Assembly (NCBI GenBank): GCA_947625905.1
Contig: CANQQJ010000021.1
Span: 1 to 55,844, forward strand
Source of the DNA: an uncultured Clostridia bacterium
GTDB lineage: Bacteria; Bacillota; Clostridia; Monoglobales; Monoglobaceae
Reading direction: 5' to 3'
Length of the DNA: 55,844 nucleotides
A model generated the notes under the pieces. The model ran no database searches, was not told the DNA's origin, and saw nothing but the letters and a program-made list of their open reading frames with translations. The translations under genes and the position numbers were made by a program. Positions 33,007 through 41,763 of this stretch are shown piece after piece. Positions within the stretch are counted from its first letter, which is position 1. Each line of letters begins with the position of its first letter.

Positions 33007-34257
33007 ATGGAAGCAATTATTGTATTTAACGCGGTGATCTCGATATTGTTCACCATGTGTTACGCCTACCAGTTCTTTTATCTGTTTGTCGGCCTGTTTA
33101 AGGGCGAGCAGAAATTCAAGGCAAAGACGCAGCACAAGTTCGCGGCGGTCATATCCGCCAGAAACGAAAGAGACGTTATAGGCAACCTGATTTCCAGCAT
33201 AAAGAACCAGAACTATCCGAAAGACAAGCTCGACGTGTTCGTTATCGCCGACAACTGCACCGACGATACCGCGGAGGTCGCGAGACAGGCGGGCGCTATA
33301 GTATACGAGCGCTTCAACAAAGCTCAGGTCGGCAAGGGCTACGCTCTCGACTGGCTGTTTGATATAATCAAAAAGGAGCACGCGGATGCGGGCTACGAGG
33401 GATATATGATCTTCGACGCCGACAACGTGCTTGACAAAAACTACGTCAAAGAGATGAACAAGGTGTTCGACAACGGCTACGACTGCCTGACCAGCTACAG
33501 GAATTCCAAGAACTTTGACGACAACTGGATATCCGCGGGATACTCGATCTGGTTCCTGCGCGAGGCGAGATACCTCAACAACTCCAGAATGCAGCTGGGA
33601 ACAAGCTGCGCGGTGTCCGGAACGGGATTTTTGGTAAGCTCCAAAATAATCGAGCAAAACGGCGGATGGATACACCACCTGCTCACCGAGGATATCGAGT
33701 TCACGTGCGACTCGGTCTCAAAGGGCGTCAAGATAGGCTACGCCGCGAAGGCCATGCTCTACGACGAGCAGCCCACCACCTTCAAGCAGTCGTACACGCA
33801 GCGCCTGCGCTGGGCCAAGGGCTTTTATCAGGTGTTCGCCCACTACGGCGGAAAGCTCCTGCGCGGCATATTTAAGGGCAGTTTCTCATGCTTCGACCTT
33901 TTGATGACGGTCATGCCCGCAATGCTGATGACGCTGCTGAGCGTTATCATAAACGCCGCGGCCATACCCGTGGCCGTCGCGATGAACGCGCCCGAGGCCG
34001 GAGCGCTGATACAGGCGCTTGTTCAGACCCTTGTGAACTTCTACGGACTGTTCTTTATCCTCGGCGCCATGACGATGATAACCGAGTGGCACAATGTTAA
34101 CTGCGTGTGGTACAAGAAGATATTCTATCTGTTCCTGTTCCCTATATTCCAGTTTACATACGTCCCCATCGCTATCGCGGCGCTGTTCAAGAAGGTGGAG
34201 TGGAAGCCCATCAAGCACAGTGTGGTAAAGACACTCGAGGAAGTAAACAAAGCGTAA
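33007..34257 (+). CDS. Membrane glycosyltransferase family 2 (processive type)
   Basis: A 416-residue protein with an N-terminal helix (~5-28), a cytosolic GT-A domain and about three to four C-terminal helices (~290-395). AVISARNERDVIGNLI, the DxD-type FDADNV, TEDIEFT and QRLRWAKG are the hallmark of cellulose-synthase/hyaluronan-type GT2 enzymes that polymerise and export a polysaccharide. The product cannot be predicted. ATG 33007 follows AAGGAG. It is a single-gene unit between its own promoter and terminator. Confidence 0.9.
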   Translation: MEAIIVFNAVISILFTMCYAYQFFYLFVGLFKGEQKFKAKTQHKFAAVISARNERDVIGNLISSIKNQNYPKDKLDVFVIADNCTDDTAEVARQAGAIVYERFNKAQVGKGYALDWLFDIIKKEHADAGYEGYMIFDADNVLDKNYVKEMNKVFDNGYDCLTSYRNSKNFDDNWISAGYSIWFLREARYLNNSRMQLGTSCAVSGTGFLVSSKIIEQNGGWIHHLLTEDIEFTCDSVSKGVKIGYAAKAMLYDEQPTTFKQSYTQRLRWAKGFYQVFAHYGGKLLRGIFKGSFSCFDLLMTVMPAMLMTLLSVIINAAAIPVAVAMNAPEAGALIQALVQTLVNFYGLFFILGAMTMITEWHNVNCVWYKKIFYLFLFPIFQFTYVPIAIAALFKKVEWKPIKHSVVKTLEEVNKA

Positions 34258-34272
34258 AACCGATAAATAAGA

Positions 34273-34298
34273 GTGCTCCCATTCGGGAGCGCTTTTTT
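34273..34298 (+). terminator. Intrinsic terminator after the GT2 gene
   Basis: GTGCTCCC-ATTC-GGGAGCGC (8 bp, one G-T) followed by six T. Confidence 0.9.
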
Positions 34299-34332
34299 GA
34301 TGCAATACGCGAAAAATTTTACAAAAATCATA

Positions 34333-34361
34333 TTTACTTTTTAAACATATTATGTTATAAT
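34333..34361 (+). promoter_or_regulatory. Promoter for the secreted esterase
   Basis: TTTACT (34333-34338), a 17-nt spacer and TATAAT (34356-34361). Confidence 0.75.
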
Positions 34362-34423
34362 AAACAAGTGTTGAAACTTCGCCGCGGGGGGCGGCGCAAA
34401 AAATAAAAGAGGAGAGTGTAAAC

Positions 34424-37006
34424 ATGAAAAAGAAATTTGGACAAATGCTGTGCATGGCGCTGGCCGTGATGATGGTTTTTACAATATTCGCGGCGTTTCC
34501 CGTATCCGCCGCGGGCGATGAGGTTTGGCAGGTCAAGGCCGCGCTTGCCGCCGGCAATCCCGTTGAAATGTTTGACGGAATAACGATCGAAGCGGCTGAG
34601 AATAACTCGTTCGGTAAAGGCGCGAAAGTGGGAGATATAACTTTTGCGGGCGGAATTAAAGCCGGAAACAACGCGGCCGTTACAAAAGACAGCGCTACGG
34701 GCGAGATCACAATGAAAGGCGCCGCATATAAAATCGTCACCGAAAGAACCGGAAAGCTGGCGATTGCCGCTAATTTGCCGGGCAATAACAAATCGGTTTA
34801 CGTCAAGAGCGCGTCAAAATTTGACGAGTATATTTTTGAGCACAATAATTCCTCGGGCGCTGATGAGATAACATTTTTTAAATTCGACGTTCAGGCCGGA
34901 GAGACATATTATTTCTGGTTCGGAGGCACAAAACCGTGGGTTTACGGCGCGACCTTCAAAGAGATCGTCTCAAAGCCCGCCAATGCCGGTCAGACCGTGA
35001 CAATAAACGCGCAGCCCAACGAAAAGGGCCTTTTGGGCAATGTGCGCACTGATGACGAGGACGTGGAGCTTTCAAAGAGCGAAGACATGACGCAAAGCAC
35101 ATTCACTATGCCAGACAATGACGTCACGGTGTATGTTGACTTTGTGAGCAAGGATGTGCAGAAGGAAGTTGACGCTGTGTCCTTTGACGAGATAAAGGGC
35201 GCCAATACCTCGGAAAAAGAGGTATACGACAATCTCGCGCCGTTCGACGGCTGGCAGACCTCGATAGGCTACGCGGATGTCAGCTGGGAGTCTTCGAATG
35301 AGGAAGTTCTCAGCAAATCGGGCGAGGTCAACGCGAAATCCGTGGATACGCAGGTGACGTTCACCGCAGTGTTCTCATATCAGGACTATCCGAATATTTT
35401 CCTTTACAGACATTTTGAACTGACTGTTCCGGCGGATACCGATGACGATGCCGCGGTAAACGCGGCGGCAGAGGCGCTGACGCTGGGCGACACCTCGGCG
35501 GTCAAGAAGAATCTGGATCTTCCCTCAAAGGGCAGAAGAAACACGAGCATAACATGGGTAACAGAGGACGCTTCGGTTGTTGACGCGGACGGCGTAATTT
35601 ATCCTTCGGAAACCGAGGATAAGAAAACCGTGCTCACCGCCTTGATAACAAGAGGTTCGGCGTCCGTAACCAAGGAGTTTAACATAACGGTTAAAATGAT
35701 ACCCGGACTTGAGATCAACAGAATAGCCGTTTCAAACAGCGACGGCGATGTTGTTCTGACGCCTTCCGAAGGCTGCTATGTAAGTCATATCGTGTTTACC
35801 GACTCGCAGCCGAACAAGACGGGCGATGAGATCCTGGTCGCCGCCGTTTATGGTGCCGACGACAGCGAGGTAACATCTGCCGCGGTGTTCAACATAAAAG
35901 AAGCCTGCGGCAAGCCGGAAAACCAAAACGGCTCCGAGACGATCATTCATGTCGACAAAGATCTGCTCCCGGTTTACGAGAACTGCAGGATCAAGGTTTT
36001 CGCGTTAGGCAGCATTGAATCGCTGACGCCCAAAATGGCGCAGGCGGCAGTCTTTGACGAGACGATTTCCGGAAATCCCGTAATATATGTGGCGGGCGAT
36101 TCAACGGCGTGCACCTATCCCGCGACAGGCAGCAACAACCGTTTCCCGCAGACGGGCTGGGCGGCGGTTCTCGGCGATTATTTTGACGGCGCAAAGGTGA
36201 ACGATCTGGCGCTCAGCGGCAGAAGCTCGCTTGACTTTTTGGGTGAAGGCAATTACAGCACGATCAAAAACAATATCAAAGCCGGAGACTATTTTATAAT
36301 ACAGTTCGGACATAATGACTCCAAAACGGGTGACAGCAAAAGATATACCGACCCGAAGGGCGACAGGTTTACCGACGGCTCATATAAGAAGAATATAACC
36401 GACAATTATATAAATATGGCGCTTGACAAGGGAGCAAAGCCGATACTCACCACCTCGATCAGCCGCCGCAAGACAAGCGACAGCGGTCTTGAGCAGTATG
36501 TCAACGCCACAAAGGAGCTGGGCAAAGAACTGGGCCTGCCGGTTGTTGATCTTTACAGCAAGGTTGTGGGATACAACACCAAAGTCGGAGTTGAGAGCGC
36601 GAAGGATATTTATAATTACGTTAAGCCTCACGACTCAAGATTCGTGAATGTGCCGGGCATGGAGTTTACCAAGTCGCAGTATTACGCGGCCGGCACGACC
36701 GACGATACTCATATCAACTACTTCGGCGCGCAGCTGATCTCGCAGTGGTTCTGCGACGAGCTGGAAAGAATCGGCCACCCGCTGACAACCAAGCGCAATG
36801 AGCACACGACTGCCGAGGCCGATGTTCCGTCTTATGCGGACGCGCAGGGCGCGGCTGCCGAAGCGGCAGACGAGCCGGCCGCCGAAGCGTCAAATGTTAT
36901 GACGGTCAAGGCGGTTCCCGCGGCCCATGCGGCGGCAGACGGCGAGCACGCGGTTATCTACGAATATGACGACACTCTCGGAAGCGTTGAGATCGCGGTT
37001 CAATAA
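34424..37006 (+). CDS. Large secreted SGNH esterase, rhamnogalacturonan-acetylesterase-like
   Basis: An 860-residue exported protein. Residues 1-29 are a signal peptide. Residues ~30-185 look like a beta-sandwich (carbohydrate-binding-like) domain. Then come a short INAQPNEKGLLG module, two atypical Ig-like repeats (~245-430, with WESSNEEVLSKSGEV and WVTEDASVVDADGVI), and a spacer. The catalytic domain (~560-790) has blocks YVAGDSTACTYP (Ser), LALSGRSS, FIIQFGHND and DDTHINYFGA (Asp/His). The Ala/Glu-rich tail has no visible LPXTG or SLH anchor. Family members remove acetyl groups from pectic rhamnogalacturonan, so plant-polysaccharide use is likely. The gene seems less GC-rich than its neighbours. 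It sits alone between promoter and terminator. Confidence 0.88.
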   Translation: MKKKFGQMLCMALAVMMVFTIFAAFPVSAAGDEVWQVKAALAAGNPVEMFDGITIEAAENNSFGKGAKVGDITFAGGIKAGNNAAVTKDSATGEITMKGAAYKIVTERTGKLAIAANLPGNNKSVYVKSASKFDEYIFEHNNSSGADEITFFKFDVQAGETYYFWFGGTKPWVYGATFKEIVSKPANAGQTVTINAQPNEKGLLGNVRTDDEDVELSKSEDMTQSTFTMPDNDVTVYVDFVSKDVQKEVDAVSFDEIKGANTSEKEVYDNLAPFDGWQTSIGYADVSWESSNEEVLSKSGEVNAKSVDTQVTFTAVFSYQDYPNIFLYRHFELTVPADTDDDAAVNAAAEALTLGDTSAVKKNLDLPSKGRRNTSITWVTEDASVVDADGVIYPSETEDKKTVLTALITRGSASVTKEFNITVKMIPGLEINRIAVSNSDGDVVLTPSEGCYVSHIVFTDSQPNKTGDEILVAAVYGADDSEVTSAAVFNIKEACGKPENQNGSETIIHVDKDLLPVYENCRIKVFALGSIESLTPKMAQAAVFDETISGNPVIYVAGDSTACTYPATGSNNRFPQTGWAAVLGDYFDGAKVNDLALSGRSSLDFLGEGNYSTIKNNIKAGDYFIIQFGHNDSKTGDSKRYTDPKGDRFTDGSYKKNITDNYINMALDKGAKPILTTSISRRKTSDSGLEQYVNATKELGKELGLPVVDLYSKVVGYNTKVGVESAKDIYNYVKPHDSRFVNVPGMEFTKSQYYAAGTTDDTHINYFGAQLISQWFCDELERIGHPLTTKRNEHTTAEADVPSYADAQGAAAEAADEPAAEASNVMTVKAVPAAHAAADGEHAVIYEYDDTLGSVEIAVQ

Positions 37007-37025
37007 AATAAGAACAGTTTAAAAC

Positions 37026-37063
37026 AAAAGGCCGCTCCCGGTCAAATCGGGAGCGGCCTTTTT
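37026..37063 (+). terminator. Intrinsic terminator after the esterase
   Basis: GGCCGCTCCCG (37030-37040) and CGGGAGCGGCC (37048-37058), a perfect 11-bp stem flanked by A4 and T5. Confidence 0.95.
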
Positions 37064-37246
37064 ACGGCCAGTTCGATTATATATCATATCGCCGCGGAAC
37101 GCATGATAGGCGCCAAACCCTGTAGGGGCGGCAATCTCGCATATCATAGATGATTTAATGATTTGTGGCCTCGTTTATTTGTACGCTCGGAATACGATAG
37201 TGTCTCGAACCCGCTGCGCGGCTCCGGCCGCAGCCTGCCTGTTTGC

Positions 37247-37380
37247 CTCGCCCCTTGGGGAGAGGTGCCCGCAGTGCGGGCGGAGAGGGGTCAACATAGG
37301 TACTGGAAATTAGCGGCTAGGGAATAGGAACCCCTCTCAGTCTGCGGACAAGCCGCAGCCAGCTCTCCCCAAGGGGCGAG
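37247..37380. repeat. 134-bp element with 18-bp inverted termini
   Basis: CTCGCCCCTTGGGGAGAG (37247-37264) and its exact complement (37363-37380) enclose GCCCGC/GCGGGC, GAGAGGGGT/ACCCCTCTC and CTGCGG/CCGCAG dyads and a heptamer array. The plan matches the element at 727-840: nested hairpins inside a closing stem. Confidence 0.8.
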
Positions 37381-37535
37381 CCAACCTTAAAGCGCGGGAG
37401 ATACGCGAACAATTTATGCCAAACTATCTCCGCGTATTCGCTATTCACTAATTGCTAATCCCTACGTTCCCACCTCCTCCCGGGAGGAGGCAAAGCGGGC
37501 GGATAATATCCGCCCCTACAGGGTTATACGAAACA

Positions 37536-37580
37536 TACGCGGGAATGTGGCAAAGAAATCTGCCGAATTATTCCCGCGTA
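37536..37580. repeat. Palindromic core hairpin (variant of 37394-37433)
   Basis: TACGCGGGAAT (37536-37546) and ATTCCCGCGTA (37570-37580) are perfect complements with an inner GGCA/TGCC pair. The sister element uses GCGGGAGATA (37394-37403) and TATCTCCGC (37425-37433). The arms differ but stay complementary, and both lead into the same ATTCGCTATTCACTAAT array. Confidence 0.75.
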
Positions 37581-37816
37581 TTCGCTATTCACTAATCGCT
37601 AATCCCTACGTTCCCACCTCCTCCCGGGAGGAGGCATTAGATAGGCGCCCCCTTGGGGGAGCTGTCGCCGAAGGCGACTGAGGGGGCCTAGTCCCTACGT
37701 CGCCGATCCCTACGCTTGCTCGTTCCGCCGCAAGCGGCGAAAGCTGCGCCCGCTTCGGGTCGTCTCCTTTTCCCGCAAAAGCAAGCTTTTTCGAGAGCCC
37801 TAGACCCTATTCCCTA

Positions 37817-39661
37817 TCACACTATGTTGACCGCGTATATTTTCAGCCACTCGTTGATCATGTAAATATACGCCAATATCTGCGGGTAGTTCATCAGCTG
37901 GCCGTACCAGGGCTTGGTGAACATGGCGGCTTTTGTGTCGAGCAGCTCTTTCAGTTTGTTATATTTCACGATCTCAAATATCGGCGATCCTTTGTCGCTC
38001 AAAATATCCAATACTTTGTTTTCCACGTTTTTTGTGTATATCGGATTGTGGCTCTTGGGATAGGGGCTCTTTTTTCGGCTCACTATCTCGTCGGGCAGGA
38101 TGCCCTCAAACGCCTTGCGCAGCAAGCCCTTTTCCCTGCCCGCCAGGCCCTTCATCTCCCAGGGGATATTGTAGGCGTATTGAAGTATGCGCGTGTCGCA
38201 GAACGGAACGCGGACCTCAAGGCCGCTGTACATCGAAGAGTGGTCCTTCCTTGAGAGCAGCGTCTGCATGAACCATTTGTAGTTCAGCATGGTTATTTCT
38301 TTTATTCTGGCGTCGCCCGGGGTCTCGAGGCCGGTCTTGGGCGCCTCGTCTATCGTCTGCTTGTAGCGTTCGTACACGTATTCCTCGGGGTCGAGCGCCA
38401 AAACGCCCTCCCGAACAAGCCCTGCCTTTATCTTTGTGTTGCCGCTCCATGGGAAGTCGGCCTTTGTCAGCATCTCTTTGTTTGTGAACCACGGATAGCC
38501 GCCGAATATCTCGTCGGCGCACTCGCCCGACAGCACAACCGTGTGGGTCTTTTTGACCTCGCGGCAGAAAAGCAGCAGCGACGATTCCACGTCTGCCATG
38601 CCCGGCAGGTCGCGCGCCAGCACCGACTCAAGCAGTGCGTCGCCCACGTCGTTGTTGTCAAGCACCACGTTTTTGTGGTCTGAGCCTATAAACTCCCGCA
38701 TAAGGTTTATGTAGTATCCGTCGCTGTTTGGCTGATAGAACGATTTTTTGAAATACTTGTCGTTGTCCTCGTAGTCCACGGAGTAGGTCGTGAGCCTTCC
38801 CCTGCCGCTCTCCTTAAACTCCTTGGCGGCCACGTACGATATTATGCTCGAATCGAGCCCGCCCGACAAAAACGCGCAGAGGGGCACGTCTGATACCAGC
38901 TGGCGCTTTATCGAATCGCAGATCAGGGAGCGCAGGGTGTATATCGTGTCGTTTAAACTGTCGGTATGCTCCCGCGCTCTGATCGCGAAATAAGGGTATA
39001 TATTAAGCCCCTCCCGTGAAAAGGTGCCGCAGAATCCGGGCTTCAGCTCCGACACATCGCGGAACGCGGTCCGGCCGGGGGTCTTGCCGGGTCCCATCAG
39101 AAACAGCTCCGCCACGCCGAACTTATCCACATCGCGGGACACCGCGGGGTGCTCAAGGAGCGCCTTGATCTCTGAGGCGAACATGAATCCGCCGCCCGCC
39201 GTCGAGTAAAAATAGGGCTTCACGCCTCCGCCGTCGCGGGCGAAAAACAATTGCTCCTTTTCGCCGTCGCAGATCGTGAACGCGAATATCCCGTTAAGCT
39301 TTTTAACGCATTCTCCGCCCCACTCTATATACGATGTCAGCAGGACCTCGGTGTCGGAGTGCCCGTCAAATCCGTATCCCGATGCGGCAAGCTCGCGCCT
39401 CAGCTCCTCGGTGTTGTAGATCTCGCCGTTGTAGCATATCGCGAAAACGCAGCCGCGCGCGGTCTTGACCATCGGCTGGGCCCCGCCCTCAATATCCACG
39501 ACCGAGAGCCGCCTGTGGCATAGGGCGGCATAGTCCGAGTGATATTCGCCCTTGGCGTCGGGGCCGCGGCGGTTCAGGGTCTCGCCCATCGCGCGGAGTA
39601 TCTTGAGATCGTCCTCGCCGACGCGTTTGCCGAAGTTCATAAAGCCTGTAATTCCACACAT
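37817..39661 (-). CDS. asnB: Asparagine synthase (glutamine-hydrolysing)
   Basis: A 614-residue two-domain enzyme making Asn from Asp, Gln and ATP. N-terminal class II glutaminase with nucleophile Cys2 (MCGITGF), RRGPDAKGEY, CYNGEIYN and GHSDTEVLL. C-terminal synthetase with the pyrophosphate loop SGGLDSSI near residue 270 and SGECADEIFGGYPW. FFARDGGGVKP differs slightly from the common ARDRxGxKP. ATG 39661 follows GAGGTG. It is monocistronic between a repeat block and the divergent proS promoter; an operator-like dyad (39703-39715) overlaps its likely -35 region. Confidence 0.95.
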   Translation of the reverse strand: MCGITGFMNFGKRVGEDDLKILRAMGETLNRRGPDAKGEYHSDYAALCHRRLSVVDIEGGAQPMVKTARGCVFAICYNGEIYNTEELRRELAASGYGFDGHSDTEVLLTSYIEWGGECVKKLNGIFAFTICDGEKEQLFFARDGGGVKPYFYSTAGGGFMFASEIKALLEHPAVSRDVDKFGVAELFLMGPGKTPGRTAFRDVSELKPGFCGTFSREGLNIYPYFAIRAREHTDSLNDTIYTLRSLICDSIKRQLVSDVPLCAFLSGGLDSSIISYVAAKEFKESGRGRLTTYSVDYEDNDKYFKKSFYQPNSDGYYINLMREFIGSDHKNVVLDNNDVGDALLESVLARDLPGMADVESSLLLFCREVKKTHTVVLSGECADEIFGGYPWFTNKEMLTKADFPWSGNTKIKAGLVREGVLALDPEEYVYERYKQTIDEAPKTGLETPGDARIKEITMLNYKWFMQTLLSRKDHSSMYSGLEVRVPFCDTRILQYAYNIPWEMKGLAGREKGLLRKAFEGILPDEIVSRKKSPYPKSHNPIYTKNVENKVLDILSDKGSPIFEIVKYNKLKELLDTKAAMFTKPWYGQLMNYPQILAYIYMINEWLKIYAVNIV

Positions 39662-39702
39662 TGAAAATCACCTCGGTTTATAGTATTCAAGGCCTCAAAT
39701 TG

Positions 39703-39715
39703 TGTTACAGTAACA
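39703..39715. promoter_or_regulatory. Operator-like palindrome between asnB and proS
   Basis: TGTTAC-A-GTAACA, a perfect 6-bp dyad. A minus-strand -10-like TACTAT with -35-like TGTAAC places the dyad on the asnB promoter. Confidence 0.45.
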
Positions 39716-39746
39716 GGATTGTAATAATTAAAATGCGCGCCCCGCC

Positions 39747-39775
39747 TTGACATAAAAGCCGTTTTCGTTTATACT
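39747..39775 (+). promoter_or_regulatory. Promoter of proS
   Basis: TTGACA (39747-39752), a 17-nt spacer and TATACT (39770-39775). The ~55-nt leader has no T-box. Confidence 0.85.
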
Positions 39776-39837
39776 AAAATTAAGTATGCGCGGAAGGGCG
39801 CGGCATTAGTATATATTAAGTTTTGGAGGATTTTCAA

Positions 39838-41274
39838 ATGGCGGATAACAAAAAAATGGTAGAGGAAATAACCTCGATGAACGAGGATTTTGCCCAGTGG
39901 TACACGGATATCGTGCGCAAGGCGGAGCTTTGCAGCTACTCAAAGGTCAGAGGCTGCATGGTTTTCCAGCCCTACGGCTACGCCATCTGGGAGAATATAC
40001 AGCACACCCTCGACAAACTCTTTAAAGAGACGGGCGTGCAAAACGTGGCTATGCCGATGTTCATACCCGAAAGCCTGCTCCAGAAGGAGAAGGACCACGT
40101 TGAGGGCTTCGCGCCCGAGGTGGCGTGGGTGACCCACGGCGGCAGCGAGAAGCTGCCCGAGCGCCTCTGCGTTCGCCCCACGTCCGAGACGCTTTTCTGC
40201 GACCACTACGCGGATATTATCAGGTCGTACAGAGACCTGCCAAAGCTCTATAACCAGTGGTGCAGCGTTGTCAGATGGGAAAAGACCACAAGGCCGTTCC
40301 TCAGAAACACCGAGTTCTTGTGGCAGGAGGGCCACACGGCGCACGCCACGCAGGAAGAGGCCGAGGAGCGCACCAGAATGATGCTCAATATTTACGCCAA
40401 GGTGTGCGAGGAATATCTGGCGATTCCCGTGGTAAAGGGTCAGAAAACCGACAGAGAGAAGTTCGCGGGCGCGACCGAGACCTTCACGATCGAGAGCATG
40501 ATGCACGACGGCAAGGCGCTCCAGTCGGGAACCAGCCACAACTTCGGCGACGGCTTTGCCAAAGCCTTCGGGATCCAATATCTTGACGAGAACAACAAGC
40601 AGCAGTACGTGCACCAGACCTCGTGGGGAATGTCAACGAGGATAATAGGCGCCATCATAATGGTCCACGGCGACGACGCGGGCCTCAAGCTGCCCCCGAA
40701 GATCGCTCCCACCCAGGCGGTGATAGTCCCGATCGCCATGCACAAAGCGGGCGTTATCGAGGCCGCCGAGGCGCTCAGAGACAGACTTTCCGAAAAGTTC
40801 AGAGTAAGCCTCGATAAGAGCGACAAGTCTCCCGGCTGGAAGTTCAGCGAGTACGAGATGCGCGGCATTCCGGTCCGCATCGAGATAGGACCCAAGGATA
40901 TAGAAAAGAATCAGGCGGTGCTCGTCAGCCGCGTTGACCGCGAAAAGACGTTCGTGTCGCTTGACAATATCGAGGAAGAACTCGAGAAGCTGATGGACAA
41001 GATACAGAAGCAGATGTACGACGCCGCGCTCGAAAACCGCGAGAGCAAGACCTCGTCCGCGGCCGACTACGAGGAGTTCAAGAAGATAATCGACGAAAAG
41101 GGCGGCTTTGTAAAAGCTATGTGGTGCGGAGACGAGGCCTGCGAGCTCAAGATAAAAGACGACACCACCGCCACGTCGCGCTGCATACCCTTTGAGCAGG
41201 AGCAGATCAGCGACAAGTGCGTGTGCTGCGGCAAGCCCGCCAAGCACATGGTATACTGGGGAAAGGCATACTAA
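39838..41274 (+). CDS. proS: Prolyl-tRNA synthetase, archaeal/eukaryal type
   Basis: A 478-residue class II synthetase charging tRNA-Pro. It is the short type lacking the bacterial editing insertion and carrying the C-terminal zinc-binding domain ([13 protein letters not shown] ... KCVCCGKPA), and it ends in Tyr as that type does. Motif 1-2 region [16 protein letters not shown] and [26 protein letters not shown] is clear. ATG 39838 follows TTGGAGG; the TTG at 39823 is inside the site. Its TAA stop is followed after 2 nt by a heptamer array. Confidence 0.96.
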   Translation: MADNKKMVEEITSMNEDFAQWYTDIVRKAELCSYSKVRGCMVFQPYGYAIWENIQHTLDKLFKETGVQNVAMPMFIPESLLQKEKDHVEGFAPEVAWVTHGGSEKLPERLCVRPTSETLFCDHYADIIRSYRDLPKLYNQWCSVVRWEKTTRPFLRNTEFLWQEGHTAHATQEEAEERTRMMLNIYAKVCEEYLAIPVVKGQKTDREKFAGATETFTIESMMHDGKALQSGTSHNFGDGFAKAFGIQYLDENNKQQYVHQTSWGMSTRIIGAIIMVHGDDAGLKLPPKIAPTQAVIVPIAMHKAGVIEAAEALRDRLSEKFRVSLDKSDKSPGWKFSEYEMRGIPVRIEIGPKDIEKNQAVLVSRVDREKTFVSLDNIEEELEKLMDKIQKQMYDAALENRESKTSSAADYEEFKKIIDEKGGFVKAMWCGDEACELKIKDDTTATSRCIPFEQEQISDKCVCCGKPAKHMVYWGKAY

Positions 41275-41275
41275 C

Positions 41276-41618
41276 GTAGGGAATAGGGATTAGAGAATAG
41301 CGAATACGCGGAAATAAGTTATCACAAAACATTTGCGTATCCCCGCGTTCATAGGTCTAATCACTATTCACTAATCACTAATCACTATGTTCGTAGTGAT
41401 TAGCGAATAGTAAATAGCGAATACGCGGAGTTAATTCGGCAAAAAACATTTGCGTATCCTCGCGTTCATAGGTCTAATCACTAATCACTATGTTCGTAGG
41501 GGCGGACGACCCCGGCCGCCCGTCGAGCGGATATTATCCGCCCGTCTGCCTCCTCCCGGGAGGAGGTGGATTTTCGCCGAAGGCGAAAAGACGGAGGTGG
41601 GTTAACAGGGCTCCCGCA
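41276..41618. repeat. Two tandem palindromic heptamer elements and repeats before cdaA
   Basis: Elements 41276-41390 and 41394-41493 each have TAG-heptamer left arms, a core with ACGCGG...CCGCG pairing and CTAATCACTA right arms; TAGTGATTAG (41394-41403) is exactly complementary to 41481-41490. The cores are the same two variants as at 45177-45422, in swapped order. After them come a GGGGCGGACGACCCCGGCC unit, a GGATATTATCC palindrome, CCTCCTCCCGGGAGGAGG and a TTTTCGCC-GAA-GGCGAAAA hairpin. No gene. Confidence 0.75.
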
Positions 41619-41750
41619 AAGCGCCGCAAGGCGCGCAGGGCTCCCGCAAAACGCCAACGGAGTGCGTTTTGCGGGATAGAGGAGCAGCCGCCGGCAAGGC
41701 GAAGCTTCCGACGCTTGCGTCGGAACAAGCCAAGAGGCGAGCTGCGACGA
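41619..41750 (+). repeat. ~132-bp structured element upstream of cdaA (copy 1)
   Basis: Nearly identical (about 4 differences in 132) to 45818-45949 upstream of glmM. It holds three perfect hairpins: GCGCC-GCAA-GGCGC, CCCGCAAAACGC/GCGTTTTGCGGG (41643-41654, 41664-41675) and TTCCGACGC-TT-GCGTCGGAA (41706-41725). It ends 13 nt before the TTG start of cdaA, leaving only AAGGAGGTGG between them. Confidence 0.85.
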
Positions 41751-41763
41751 AGGAGGTGGCGAT

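Larger units (their letters stand above)
37080..37816. repeat. Mosaic repeat block, esterase to asnB
   Basis: About 735 bp without a gene. In order: a GTAGGGGCGGCAATCTCGCAT unit; the third ~80-bp unit (37158-37236); an 18-bp inverted-repeat element (37247-37380); two palindromic elements with heptamer arms (37391-37465, 37536-37610); two CCTCCTCCCGGGAGGAGG palindromes; a GGCGGATAATATCCGCC palindrome; a GTCGCC-GAA-GGCGAC hairpin (37661-37681); and a diverged reverse copy of the cdaA/glmM element family (about 37715-37795). Heptamers at 37800-37816 touch the asnB stop. Confidence 0.75.

Noticed and set aside
37391..37610. Regularly spaced palindromes considered as a CRISPR array
   Set aside because: Units are themselves palindromic, of unequal spacing, with no unique spacers of constant length and no cas genes.
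39776..39837. T-box riboswitch before proS
   Set aside because: The leader is only ~55 nt and lacks the T-box core and specifier stem.
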